This document shows, piece after piece, positions 1 through 5,135 of a stretch of 5,135 bases of DNA. This stretch comes from Helicobacteraceae bacterium (lineage in GTDB: Bacteria; Campylobacterota; Campylobacteria; Campylobacterales; Sulfurimonadaceae). Position 1 is the first letter of the stretch. Each line of letters begins with the position of its first letter. The DNA lies in the NCBI GenBank assembly GCA_027056525.1, contig JALUKO010000067.1:1-5135 (forward strand), given 5' to 3'. The position numbers and the translations under genes were made by a program. The notes beneath the pieces are model-generated. The model saw only the letters and a program-made list of their open reading frames with translations, searched no databases and had not been told where the DNA came from.

Positions 1-572
1 AATTTATTTATTCTATCGCTTTAACAGGTTTAATCACGGCAACAATAACAGGATGTGGTGCACAGGCACCAAAGCCTAAAGAAGATGCGGACTTTCGTTG
101 TAAACAAGAAAATGTACTTGCCCCGAAATGGACATGTGTTCCATTTGTAGAGGGTGCTTATGCAGGTGTCGGTATCGCAGAAAAAAGCGCTGCGGGTATG
201 GGTCATATGAGAAGAGTCGCTATGGCAAACGGGCGCTCAGATTTGGCGCAACAGATCCAAACACAGGTAAAAGATAAAGTTGAACTCTTTACGCGCACAA
301 CGGGGGTAGCAGACACAGAAACCGTAGATAAAGTAACGACTGCAGTAACAAAACAAGTTGCAAAGGTTGATCTGCAGGGTTCCAAAGCTGTTGATTCATG
401 GACAGCACCTTCTGGGAATCTTTACCTTCTCGTAACTGTGCCTGAGAGTACTGTGAATAATGAAGTAAAAAAAGCAGTAAAATCAAGCTTTCAAAATGAC
501 AATGCACTCTGGCAACAGTTTCAGTCAAAACAGGCACTAGAGGGTTTGGAAAAAGAGTTTCCGACAAACTAA
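1..572 (+). CDS. LPP20-family lipoprotein, 5' end cut by the window edge
   Basis: The reading frame is open from base 3 to the TAA at 570-572 and gives 189 visible residues. The first 17 are the hydrophobic part of a signal peptide, ending in a lipobox I-T-G-C with the lipidated Cys at visible residue 18 (bases 54-56). The true start therefore lies a few codons left of the window, and the ATG at 198 is an internal methionine. The mature part is about 172 residues: a short Pro/Lys-rich spacer, two cysteines (visible residues 33 and 45), then a segment beginning near GAYAGVGIAE that continues through a long helix with MANGRSDLAQQI. That pattern, an alanine/glycine-rich strand followed by a helix and a later strand (LYLLVTVPES), is typical of the LPP20 domain known from Helicobacter and other Campylobacterota. 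Members are membrane-anchored lipoproteins of uncertain role, often in clusters of paralogues. The lipoprotein nature is seen directly; the family is recognised from pattern. A hairpin follows the stop, so this is probably the last gene of its transcript. Confidence 0.8.
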   Translation, partial: FIYSIALTGLITATITGCGAQAPKPKEDADFRCKQENVLAPKWTCVPFVEGAYAGVGIAEKSAAGMGHMRRVAMANGRSDLAQQIQTQVKDKVELFTRTTGVADTETVDKVTTAVTKQVAKVDLQGSKAVDSWTAPSGNLYLLVTVPESTVNNEVKKAVKSSFQNDNALWQQFQSKQALEGLEKEFPTN

Positions 573-583
573 TGAACACCTTT

Positions 584-621
584 TTAGCAAGAGAAAGAGT
601 TTTTACTTTCTCTTTTGCTAA
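584..621 (+). terminator. Bulged hairpin after the lipoprotein gene
   Basis: TTAGCAAGAGAAAG (584-597) pairs with CTTTCTCT plus TGCTAA (606-621), leaving a 2-nt TT bulge in the right arm and an 8-nt loop. It starts 12 bases after the stop codon. The stem is AU-rich and the run after it (CACTTCTTGCTTT) is only moderately T-rich, so it is a plausible but not textbook intrinsic terminator. It isolates the lipoprotein transcript from der. Confidence 0.6.
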
Positions 622-650
622 CACTTCTTGCTTTACAATTCAAGCAATTT

Positions 651-680
651 TTAAAAATCACACTCAAAATTAGCTATAAT
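651..680 (+). promoter_or_regulatory. Predicted promoter of der
   Basis: A perfect TATAAT sits at 675-680 in the context TAGCTATAAT, 42 bases before the der start codon. A weak -35-like TTAAAA lies at 651-656, 18 bases upstream, within an A/T-rich tract. A strong -10 with a poor -35 is usual for vegetative promoters of Campylobacterota. The -10 context GCTATAAT recurs upstream of trpS, which supports the assignment. Confidence 0.6.
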
Positions 681-722
681 TTCAAAAATATTTCTACTTC
701 TGTATATCACAAGGCTCTCATC

Positions 723-2204
723 ATGAAAAAAATCGCCATAGTCGGTCGTCCAAACGTTGGAAAAAGTTCACTCTTTAACCGCTTAGTAAAAAAACGTGAC
801 GCTATCACCTCAGAACTTGCAGGAACTACTCGTGATGTTAAACGTAAAGTTGCTGTTATCAATAACAAAGAGGCTCTTCTTCTTGATACCGGAGGGCTTG
901 ACAAGGGATGTGAGCTTTTTGACAAAATCAAAGAGATGTCGCTTAAAGCTGCTTATGCGGCAGATATCATCTTGTACATGGTTGATGGCAAAGGGATTCC
1001 GGAAGATGATGATAAAAAACTTTTTTATGAACTTCAGGCGATGGGTAAAGATATCGCCCTTGTTGTCAACAAAATAGACAACGACAAAATGAAAGAAAAA
1101 CTTTGGGATTATTATGAGTTTGGAACCGGTGATATATTTGGTATCTCCGTTTCTCACAACCGTAATACAGTGGAGCTTTTAGAGTGGATAGCAGACAAAA
1201 TACCACAAAGCGACACAGTCAAAGAGGAAGAAGAAGATGATATAGAGATTATTGAGCAAGAGAGCATCAGCGATGAAGAGTTCTTTAGCAACACCCATGA
1301 TGAAGAGGATGACGGCTTTACATACTGGGATGAGGATGAGATGGACGGTATCATTGAAGATGATTCTATCTTTGGTAATAATGACCGCATCAAAGAGTTT
1401 GATGAAGAAGATATAAACCATATCAAGATCGCAATTATCGGTCGTACAAATGTTGGCAAAAGCTCCCTTCTCAATGCTTTACTTGGTGAAGAGCGTTCGG
1501 TGGTAAGCTCTGTTGCGGGAACGACCATAGATCCCATAGATGAAACCATTGAGTATAAAGATAAGCAAATCACCTTTGTTGACACCGCCGGTCTTCGCCG
1601 TCGCGGTAAGATAGTGGGTATTGAAAAATATGCTCTTATGAGAACCAAAGAGATGCTTGAAAATGCAAATATGGCACTTATTGTTCTTGATGCAAGTGAG
1701 CCTTTTAAAGATCTTGATGAAAAAATAGCGGGGCTTGTGGATTCTAATCGTCTTGCTTCTATCATAGTGCTCAACAAATGGGATATCTCTAAACGTGAAG
1801 AGCACGACAAGATCATTAAAGAGATTCGTGACAGATTTAAATTCTTATCGTATGCTCCTATTATCACCCTGTCTGCAAAAAGCCACCTCAGAGTTGACAA
1901 ACTTCACGACATGATTCTTGAGATCAATGAGAACTACTCCCAGAGAATACCGACAAGCAAGATCAATGAGGTTATAGAAAGAGCACTTAGACGCCATACA
2001 CTTCCAAGTGTCAGCGGTCAGGTAATACGCATATATTATGCTACTCAGTATGAAACAAGACCACCAAAAATAGCAATAGTGATGAACAAGCCCAAAGGTC
2101 TGCACTTCACCTATAGAAGATACCTCACAAATAAACTCCGAGAGGCATTTAACTTTACAGGAACACCTGTTCTTTTTAAAGCAAAAAAAAGAGGAGAAAA
2201 GTAA
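723..2204 (+). CDS. der: GTPase Der (EngA), double-GTPase 50S ribosome assembly factor
   Basis: Der is an essential GTPase that binds the 50S subunit during its maturation. The 493-residue product has the full family architecture. The first G domain has GRPNVGKS (8-15), a Thr-rich switch I (TTRD, 35-38), DTGG (55-58) and NKID (116-119). The second has GRTNVGKS (240-247), TT at 267-268, DTAG (287-290), NKWD (351-354) and SAK (384-386). A KH-like domain (about 395-485) and a basic tail (KAKKRGEK) follow. The linker, about residues 161-233, is very acidic (32 Asp/Glu of 73). The length is close to the roughly 490 residues of E. coli Der. The frame is open upstream to an ATG at 615, but that start would lie inside the preceding hairpin and before the promoter. 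The ATG at 723 gives the canonical MKKIAIVGRPNVGKS start and has AAGG (711-714) 8 bases ahead. It is a single-gene transcript that converges on the HemJ-like gene, 6 bases away. Confidence 0.97.
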   Translation: MKKIAIVGRPNVGKSSLFNRLVKKRDAITSELAGTTRDVKRKVAVINNKEALLLDTGGLDKGCELFDKIKEMSLKAAYAADIILYMVDGKGIPEDDDKKLFYELQAMGKDIALVVNKIDNDKMKEKLWDYYEFGTGDIFGISVSHNRNTVELLEWIADKIPQSDTVKEEEEDDIEIIEQESISDEEFFSNTHDEEDDGFTYWDEDEMDGIIEDDSIFGNNDRIKEFDEEDINHIKIAIIGRTNVGKSSLLNALLGEERSVVSSVAGTTIDPIDETIEYKDKQITFVDTAGLRRRGKIVGIEKYALMRTKEMLENANMALIVLDASEPFKDLDEKIAGLVDSNRLASIIVLNKWDISKREEHDKIIKEIRDRFKFLSYAPIITLSAKSHLRVDKLHDMILEINENYSQRIPTSKINEVIERALRRHTLPSVSGQVIRIYYATQYETRPPKIAIVMNKPKGLHFTYRRYLTNKLREAFNFTGTPVLFKAKKRGEK

Positions 2205-2223
2205 AACCTTTTAAAAGGGTTTT
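2203..2223. terminator. Shared hairpin between der and the HemJ-like gene
   Basis: AAAACCTTTT (2203-2212) is followed at once by AAAAGGGTTTT (2213-2223), a near-perfect palindrome with one extra G. The likely structure is an AAAACC/GGTTTT stem with a T/A loop, and each side ends in four T residues when read on its own strand. It overlaps the der stop (2202-2204) and the stop of the minus-strand gene (2211-2213), so it could end transcription in both directions. The stem is short and AU-rich, so strength is uncertain. Confidence 0.5.
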
Positions 2224-2630
2224 ATCACTACCATTGCGACAATGAGCAACATCAAAATGGTAGGTACTTCGTTGTAAACTCTAAAAAACTTTCCGCTTTT
2301 TGTGCATCTATCCTCTAAAAACTCTTTTCTGTATTTATCCAAAGAAAAGAAGTATGCTATAAGCAGTACAATAAAAAAGAGTTTTGCATGAAGCCACCCA
2401 CCGCTAAAACCTATGATGTAGATAAGATAAGAACCACTAATAACTGTTGCCCACATAGATGGCACACCAATATATTTAAAAAGCTTCATCTCTTGAATCT
2501 TGGCAACTTCTACAAAGCCTTTATTGTCAATATTTTCTGCATGATAAACGAAAAGTCTTGGAAGATAAAACAAAACCGCGAACCATGAGATAAATGAAAT
2601 GACGTGAAACCAGAGTACCCATTCGTACAT
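2211..2630 (-). CDS. hemJ: HemJ-like (UPF0093) membrane protein, probable protoporphyrinogen IX oxidase
   Basis: The product is a 139-residue integral membrane protein. HemJ oxidises protoporphyrinogen IX to protoporphyrin IX late in haem synthesis in bacteria that lack HemY or HemG. Four membrane segments are visible at about residues 5-24, 54-74, 80-97 and 121-137. Family marks are WFHVISFISW near the N-terminus with the conserved His at 9, the YLPRLFVYH segment (22-30), LHAKL (80-84) with a conserved Lys, and the C-terminal RVYNEVPT (117-124) ending in VIKPF. An upstream in-frame ATG at 2696 would add 22 residues that overlap the preceding gene. The ATG at 2630 fits the usual family start and has AAAGGA (2637-2642) spaced 6 bases from it. 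It is the second gene of a minus-strand pair, 10 bases after the preceding stop. Family confidence is high; the enzymatic role comes from family knowledge. Confidence 0.88.
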   Translation of the reverse strand: MYEWVLWFHVISFISWFAVLFYLPRLFVYHAENIDNKGFVEVAKIQEMKLFKYIGVPSMWATVISGSYLIYIIGFSGGWLHAKLFFIVLLIAYFFSLDKYRKEFLEDRCTKSGKFFRVYNEVPTILMLLIVAMVVIKPF

Positions 2631-2636
2631 ACGAAA

Positions 2637-2642
2637 TCCTTT
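2637..2642 (-). promoter_or_regulatory. Ribosome binding site of the HemJ-like gene, overlapping the upstream stop
   Basis: Read on the minus strand, AAAGGA lies 6 bases before the ATG at 2630 and overlaps the TAA of the preceding gene (2641-2643). This decides the start in favour of 2630 rather than 2696 and suggests translational coupling between the two genes. Confidence 0.75.
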
Positions 2643-3234
2643 AAAATTGTGTTTGTATATAAACAGTGTTATAGTTTGATCCACCGTTTGAGACATTGTT
2701 GATCAAGCCGTAAATGCCTGAGCGATGTTTAATCGCAAAACCTAAAAATGTACCATACAAAGTTTTTGAATGCAATAATCTCCCTATATCGGTATCTATA
2801 CTGATATCAAGATAGTTCAAAAAATGAGAGTTATTGTCATTCTCTTTTGTAGCTTCCAAATACTCTGTATATAAAACAGCACTTGTATAAGAGACACCTT
2901 CACCCAAGCCCAAACGAACTTTTTTATGAAAAAAATTCCAGTACGCCTTGATATAGAGAGTAACCTCATAAATATCATCGCGTCCATCAGCTTCATAAAA
3001 ATGGCTCAATCCACTTTTTACATAGATATCTATAGGTTTATTATAAGCTTGTGTAGCTAAAAGATAACCCCCATCAAGAGCTAATACCCTTAAATCATAG
3101 GGATGAGACTTGATATTACCCATAAGTATTTGACCAAGATCACTGTCTGTTACCTTGCCATACGCCACTCGTAGTGAGTAATCTTTTTGTGCATAAAGGT
3201 TCATTACTAAAAAGAGAAGAAGCAAATATTTCAA
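2641..3234 (-). CDS. Exported outer-membrane protein, possibly PagL-like acyloxyacyl hydrolase
   Basis: The 197-residue product has a signal peptide (MKYLLLLFLVMNLYAQ, cleavage likely after Ala15). Alternating beta-type segments follow and the chain ends in Phe, as outer-membrane barrel proteins do. The C-terminal stretch FAIKHRSGIYG carries a His-x-Ser pair (His170, Ser172), which resembles the catalytic pair of PagL lipid A 3-O-deacylases; the size also fits a small 8-strand barrel with a signal peptide. PagL also uses a Glu 12 residues after the Ser. Here the matching region (VSNGGSNYNTVYIQTQF) has no Glu, so activity is doubtful. The start is TTG (3234-3232), chosen because AGGAT lies 5 bases upstream and the next ATG (residue 11) would destroy the signal peptide. 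It is probably co-transcribed with the HemJ-like gene. Export and barrel nature are fairly sure; the PagL link is inference, and a different barrel family remains possible. Confidence 0.75.
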   Translation of the reverse strand: MKYLLLLFLVMNLYAQKDYSLRVAYGKVTDSDLGQILMGNIKSHPYDLRVLALDGGYLLATQAYNKPIDIYVKSGLSHFYEADGRDDIYEVTLYIKAYWNFFHKKVRLGLGEGVSYTSAVLYTEYLEATKENDNNSHFLNYLDISIDTDIGRLLHSKTLYGTFLGFAIKHRSGIYGLINNVSNGGSNYNTVYIQTQF

Positions 3235-3238
3235 AACA

Positions 3239-3243
3239 ATCCT
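3239..3243 (-). promoter_or_regulatory. Ribosome binding site supporting a TTG start
   Basis: AGGAT on the minus strand, 5 bases before the TTG at 3234-3232. It is the only good Shine-Dalgarno match near the start of the exported protein, and it supports the TTG start. Confidence 0.65.
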
Positions 3244-3262
3244 AAAAAAGTATGGTGAAAAT

Positions 3263-3271
3263 ATTATGGCA
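3263..3271 (-). promoter_or_regulatory. Possible promoter of the exported protein-HemJ pair
   Basis: On the minus strand TGCCATAAT contains a CATAAT hexamer (3268-3263) preceded by TG with one base between, an extended -10 arrangement, 28 bases before the TTG start. It overlaps the base of the hairpin that follows hpf. No clear -35 is seen. Without it, the pair would depend on read-through from hpf. Confidence 0.4.
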
Positions 3272-3291
3272 CACCCGAAGATAGATGTGCC
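3268..3291 (-). terminator. Hairpin after hpf
   Basis: On the minus strand GGCACATC pairs with GGTGTGCC (one G-T wobble) around an 8-base loop, starting 8 bases after the hpf stop. The tail (ATAATATTTT) is A/T-rich but not a clean T run, so termination is probably partial. Confidence 0.55.
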
Positions 3292-3299
3292 TAAAAAAA

Positions 3300-3632
3300 C
3301 TACTCAGCGTCTAAAACTTCAAGATCTTTAACAGACACTGCCTGTTTGTCGATCACTTTCGTGTGTAGGCGGCGAAGCGCTTTATTGGCTCTGTCAATTG
3401 CCAGATCGATAGCCGCATCCAAAACATCATCTGTTTGGTTGATAACAACAGGGTTTGCATGTGCAATATGAATATCAAACTCGATAGACACCCCTTTTTT
3501 CTCTGCAACAACATTCACATGTACACTTGTAATATCTAACTGAAATTTTTTAAATGCTTCAATTGCAGACTCAATATGAGCTCTTGTATTGTCATTTAAT
3601 GTTACACCTTTTGCACGTATTTGTACATTCAT
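3300..3632 (-). CDS. hpf: Short ribosome hibernation promoting factor (HPF/RaiA family)
   Basis: The 110-residue protein matches the HPF/YfiA (RaiA) family, which binds the 30S decoding region and inactivates ribosomes in stationary phase or starvation. Family traits seen are the opening MNVQIRAKGVTLNDNTRAHIE, a first helix through about residue 30, three strands (SVHVNVVAEKKG, VSIEFDIHIAH and NPVVINQ) and a second helix DVLDAAIDLAIDRANKALRRLHTKV. This is the beta-alpha-beta-beta-beta-alpha fold. The chain ends with a 15-residue acidic tail and lacks the C-terminal dimerisation domain of long HPF, so it is the short form. HPF and RaiA act in opposite ways on ribosome dimers in E. coli, and the sequence alone does not tell which this resembles. 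The ATG at 3632 has AAGGAT (3638-3643) upstream. It diverges from trpS. Confidence 0.93.
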   Translation of the reverse strand: MNVQIRAKGVTLNDNTRAHIESAIEAFKKFQLDITSVHVNVVAEKKGVSIEFDIHIAHANPVVINQTDDVLDAAIDLAIDRANKALRRLHTKVIDKQAVSVKDLEVLDAE

Positions 3633-3725
3633 CTTACATCCTTTAGCTTGTGGCGATAAAACGCCTTTCTATATTTCGCAATGCTAACATATTCAAGCTG
3701 AAAAGGTGATTTAGATAAGTTCCTT

Positions 3726-3735
3726 TTGCTATAAT
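3726..3735 (+). promoter_or_regulatory. Promoter of trpS (extended -10)
   Basis: TTTGCTATAAT contains a perfect TATAAT at 3730-3735 preceded by TG (3727-3728) and one base, after a T-rich run. This is the extended -10 form common in Campylobacterota. The start of transcription would fall near 3742, giving a leader of about 20 bases. An ATG at 3734 lies inside this box and so cannot be the translation start. Confidence 0.7.
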
Positions 3736-3751
3736 GTCACAAAAAATTTTC

Positions 3752-3755
3752 AGGA
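3752..3755 (+). promoter_or_regulatory. Ribosome binding site of trpS
   Basis: AGGA lies 8 bases before the ATG at 3764. It settles the start at 3764 rather than at the in-frame ATG at 3734, which has no Shine-Dalgarno sequence and would sit upstream of the transcript. Confidence 0.75.
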
Positions 3756-3763
3756 ATATATTT

Positions 3764-4729
3764 ATGAGAGTATTAACTGGTATTCAACCATCGGGTGACC
3801 TACATATCGGAAACTACTTTGGCTCTATCAAACAGATGGTAGATGCTCAAAAAAGTGGAGAAACTTTTGCTTTTATAGCAAACTATCACGCCATGAGCAG
3901 TGGAAACGGTGGAGAGAAACTCGCCAAGCTTACCATGCAAACAGCCACAGACTTTTTAAGCCTCGGGATAGATCCCAAAGTATCAACTTTTTGGGTGCAG
4001 TCCGATGTCAAAGAGGTACTTGAGCTTTACTGGATACTCTCAGCATTTACACCTATGGGACTGCTTGAACGTGCTCACAGCTATAAAGACAAAACAGCCA
4101 AAGGGATAGCGGCGAACCATTCACTTTTTTCTTATCCTGTCCTTATGGCAGCAGATATTTTACTCTACTCTCCGGATATCATTCCTGTTGGAAAAGATCA
4201 GATCCAGCATGTTGAGATCGCCCGTGATATAGCTGTAAAGTTTAACAATCAATATGGTGATATTTTAAAAATACCCGAGTTTCAGGTTCAAGAGGAGGTT
4301 CAAACAGTTCCCGGAACCGATGGGCAAAAAATGTCTAAGAGCTACGGCAATACCGTCAACATTTTTGGTGAAGAGAAAAAACAACTCAAAACAATCAAAA
4401 AGATAGTGACAGAAGCTGTGCCTATGCAAGAGCCAAAAGAGTACAAAGAGTGTAATGTTTATAATATGGCAAAACTTTTTCTAAACAGCGATGAACTGCT
4501 TGAACTGCAAAACAGATACACTCGCGGCGGTGAAGGTCATGGACATTTCAAGCTCTATCTTGCCGATGTTATGTGGGAGTATTTTAAGCCTTATAGAGAA
4601 AAAAGAGACTACTACCTAAGCAATCAAGATGAAGTAAGAGAGATACTAAAAGAGGGTGCCAAAAAGGCTCAAGAGGTCGCACTTCCAATGATAGAGAAGA
4701 TCAGAAGAGTTACCGGAGTAAAGTACTAA
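3764..4729 (+). CDS. trpS: Tryptophanyl-tRNA synthetase (tryptophan--tRNA ligase)
   Basis: This cytosolic class I synthetase joins tryptophan to tRNA-Trp using ATP. The 321-residue product starts MRVLTGIQPSGDLHIGNYFGS, with the class I HIGH-type signature as HIGN (14-17). The KMSKS loop is intact at 189-193 within GQKMSKSYGN. Other conserved blocks are the YPVLMAADILLY segment (124-135), whose Asp131 matches the residue that reads the indole nitrogen in the Bacillus enzyme, and PVGKDQIQHVEIARDIA (141-157) of the active-site fold. The C-terminal helical anticodon-binding part includes YTRGGEGHGHFK (252-263). The length is normal for bacterial TrpRS. Starting at 3764 gives the family N-terminus; the frame also opens at 3734, inside the -10 box. 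It has its own promoter and ends 2 bases from the stop of a convergent gene. No leader peptide or T-box-like element is seen in the short leader. Confidence 0.97.
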   Translation: MRVLTGIQPSGDLHIGNYFGSIKQMVDAQKSGETFAFIANYHAMSSGNGGEKLAKLTMQTATDFLSLGIDPKVSTFWVQSDVKEVLELYWILSAFTPMGLLERAHSYKDKTAKGIAANHSLFSYPVLMAADILLYSPDIIPVGKDQIQHVEIARDIAVKFNNQYGDILKIPEFQVQEEVQTVPGTDGQKMSKSYGNTVNIFGEEKKQLKTIKKIVTEAVPMQEPKEYKECNVYNMAKLFLNSDELLELQNRYTRGGEGHGHFKLYLADVMWEYFKPYREKRDYYLSNQDEVREILKEGAKKAQEVALPMIEKIRRVTGVKY

Positions 4730-4747
4730 CTTTACTTCTGTAACTCT
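4706..4747. terminator. Long imperfect palindrome across the ends of trpS and the convergent gene
   Basis: AGAGTTAC (4706-4713) pairs with GTAACTCT (4740-4747) and AGTAAAGT (4717-4724) with ACTTTACT (4729-4736). Between them CGG faces TCT with only one mismatch, and the loop is ACTA. This 19-step stem covers the last codons and stop of trpS (4727-4729) and the last codons and stop of the minus-strand gene (4732-4734). Neither side has a clean T run, so it may be a bidirectional terminator of weak type or a 3' end stabiliser. Confidence 0.6.
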
Positions 4748-5135
4748 AAGCTTGCACTTGTGACTAAACTTTTTCTTGACCAGATCGGATCTTTGAGTTT
4801 GAGCAGGGATCGAACCTCATCATTAACCAAACGATAATAGACTTTCACTTCTATACTTGTCGCTTTTTGTATTTTAGCAATTTTAATGACCTTTTCCCCT
4901 TTTGCGGGAACACTCATATCTTTAGAGGCTTTTATTGCCAAATGAGCGACAGAAGCTCTCTCCCCTTTTCTTGTAAAGTACCTTGTCAGAGAAAGTATTT
5001 GCTTCTCAATCACTCTCGTACCTTTTTTATACAACATCTCAATCAAGAGCTCCCTTGAACCAAAACCACTTGGGATATTATGGGGATTTGGATTAAAAAG
5101 AGTAAGAGCAATATCATCAGCTTCCTCTTTAAGCG
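4732..5135 (-). CDS. C-terminal part of an unidentified protein, 5' end beyond the window
   Basis: The frame is open on the minus strand from the right edge to the TAA at 4734-4732, giving 133 visible residues. The ATG at 5046 is internal, because reading continues upstream in frame (LKEEADDIALTLFNPNPH...) with no stop. The visible part opens with NPHNIPSGFGSRELLIEM, then alternating strands, a DMSVPAKGEKV turn and a strand VKVYYRLV, and ends in ASLELQK. The order of a Pro/Gly-Arg-Glu-Leu motif, a charged-turn PxGE-like segment and a hydrophobic YYR strand is reminiscent of the beta-sandwich tail of some periplasmic multihaem c-type cytochromes. No CXXCH is visible, since haem sites would lie upstream. 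I do not recognise the gene securely, and a plain hypothetical protein is equally possible. It is convergent with trpS, 2 bases apart. Confidence 0.7.
   Translation of the reverse strand, partial: LKEEADDIALTLFNPNPHNIPSGFGSRELLIEMLYKKGTRVIEKQILSLTRYFTRKGERASVAHLAIKASKDMSVPAKGEKVIKIAKIQKATSIEVKVYYRLVNDEVRSLLKLKDPIWSRKSLVTSASLELQK

Larger units (their letters stand above)
3633..3763. promoter_or_regulatory. Divergent intergenic region between hpf and trpS
   Basis: These 131 bases hold the start signals of both genes. Towards trpS there is a strong extended -10 (annotated separately). Towards hpf the best -10 guess is TATAGA on the minus strand (3673-3668), 36 bases before the hpf start, without a good -35. 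The hpf leader also contains a small GC stem, GGCG/CGCC at 3652-3665, with a 6-base loop. I see no recognisable operator. Confidence 0.45.

Noticed and set aside
198..572. A 124-residue protein starting at the ATG at 198
   Set aside because: The same frame is open to the left edge and encodes a signal peptide and lipobox, so 198 is an internal methionine.
615..722. A 36-residue N-terminal extension of Der
   Set aside because: It begins inside the hairpin, precedes the promoter and lies before the canonical Der start, with no family support.
1154..1900. A 248-residue open frame on the minus strand inside der
   Set aside because: It is antisense to a clearly coding gene, Ser-rich low-complexity sequence produced by the acidic linker and GTPase codons, with no ribosome binding site of note.
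2631..2696. A 22-residue extension of the HemJ-like protein
   Set aside because: It overlaps the preceding gene, contains no family sequence and has a worse start than the ATG at 2630.
3652..3665. Small GGCG/CGCC hairpin in the hpf leader as a riboswitch or attenuator
   Set aside because: Only four base pairs and no further structure; too little to call a regulatory RNA.
3734..3763. A 10-residue extension of TrpS
   Set aside because: The ATG overlaps the TATAAT -10 box, so it would not be transcribed; the ATG at 3764 has a ribosome binding site and the family N-terminus.
1..5135. CRISPR array, mobile element, defence or phage system
   Set aside because: No repeated units, transposase, integrase, nuclease or toxin-like genes are seen; the gene content is core metabolism and translation.

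Overview
The window looks like an ordinary chromosomal housekeeping stretch from a member of the Campylobacterota (former epsilonproteobacteria), most like Sulfurimonas or a relative. The signs are the AT-rich, A-tract-rich sequence, the GCTATAAT-type -10 boxes with little -35 signal, an LPP20-type lipoprotein, a HemJ-type membrane protein and the compact mixed-strand layout. This placement is inferred from gene content and style, not from a database search.

Layout. 1-572 (+) is the end of an LPP20-family lipoprotein gene; its signal peptide runs off the left edge, but the lipobox cysteine is inside. A bulged hairpin (584-621) and a promoter (TATAAT at 675-680) separate it from der (723-2204, +), a complete double-GTPase ribosome assembly factor with a long acidic linker. 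der converges on a minus-strand pair: a HemJ-like membrane protein (2211-2630) preceded by a signal-peptide outer-membrane protein with a PagL-like C-terminal motif (2641-3234, TTG start). Upstream, also on the minus strand, is a short ribosome hibernation factor (3300-3632). This gene and trpS (3764-4729, +) diverge from a 131-bp intergenic region. trpS converges on the C-terminal part of a minus-strand gene that leaves the window on the right (4732-5135). That part faintly resembles the beta-rich tail of multihaem cytochromes.

How the genes relate. der, hpf and trpS all serve translation (50S assembly, ribosome inactivation in starvation, tRNA-Trp charging). The HemJ-like protein serves haem synthesis. 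The PagL-like gene and hemJ are tightly spaced (10 nt) and the hemJ ribosome binding site overlaps the upstream stop codon, so they are very likely co-translated. Both convergent junctions are only 2-6 nt wide and carry inverted repeats that run into the coding ends, apparently serving both strands.

Three starts should be placed downstream of the longest open frame: der at 723, trpS at 3764 and the HemJ-like gene at 2630. I found no CRISPR array, insertion sequence, tRNA, rRNA, phage gene or clear new system. The points most worth a second look are the PagL-like protein that seems to lack the catalytic Glu, the 42-bp palindrome at the trpS end, and the identity of the truncated right-hand gene.
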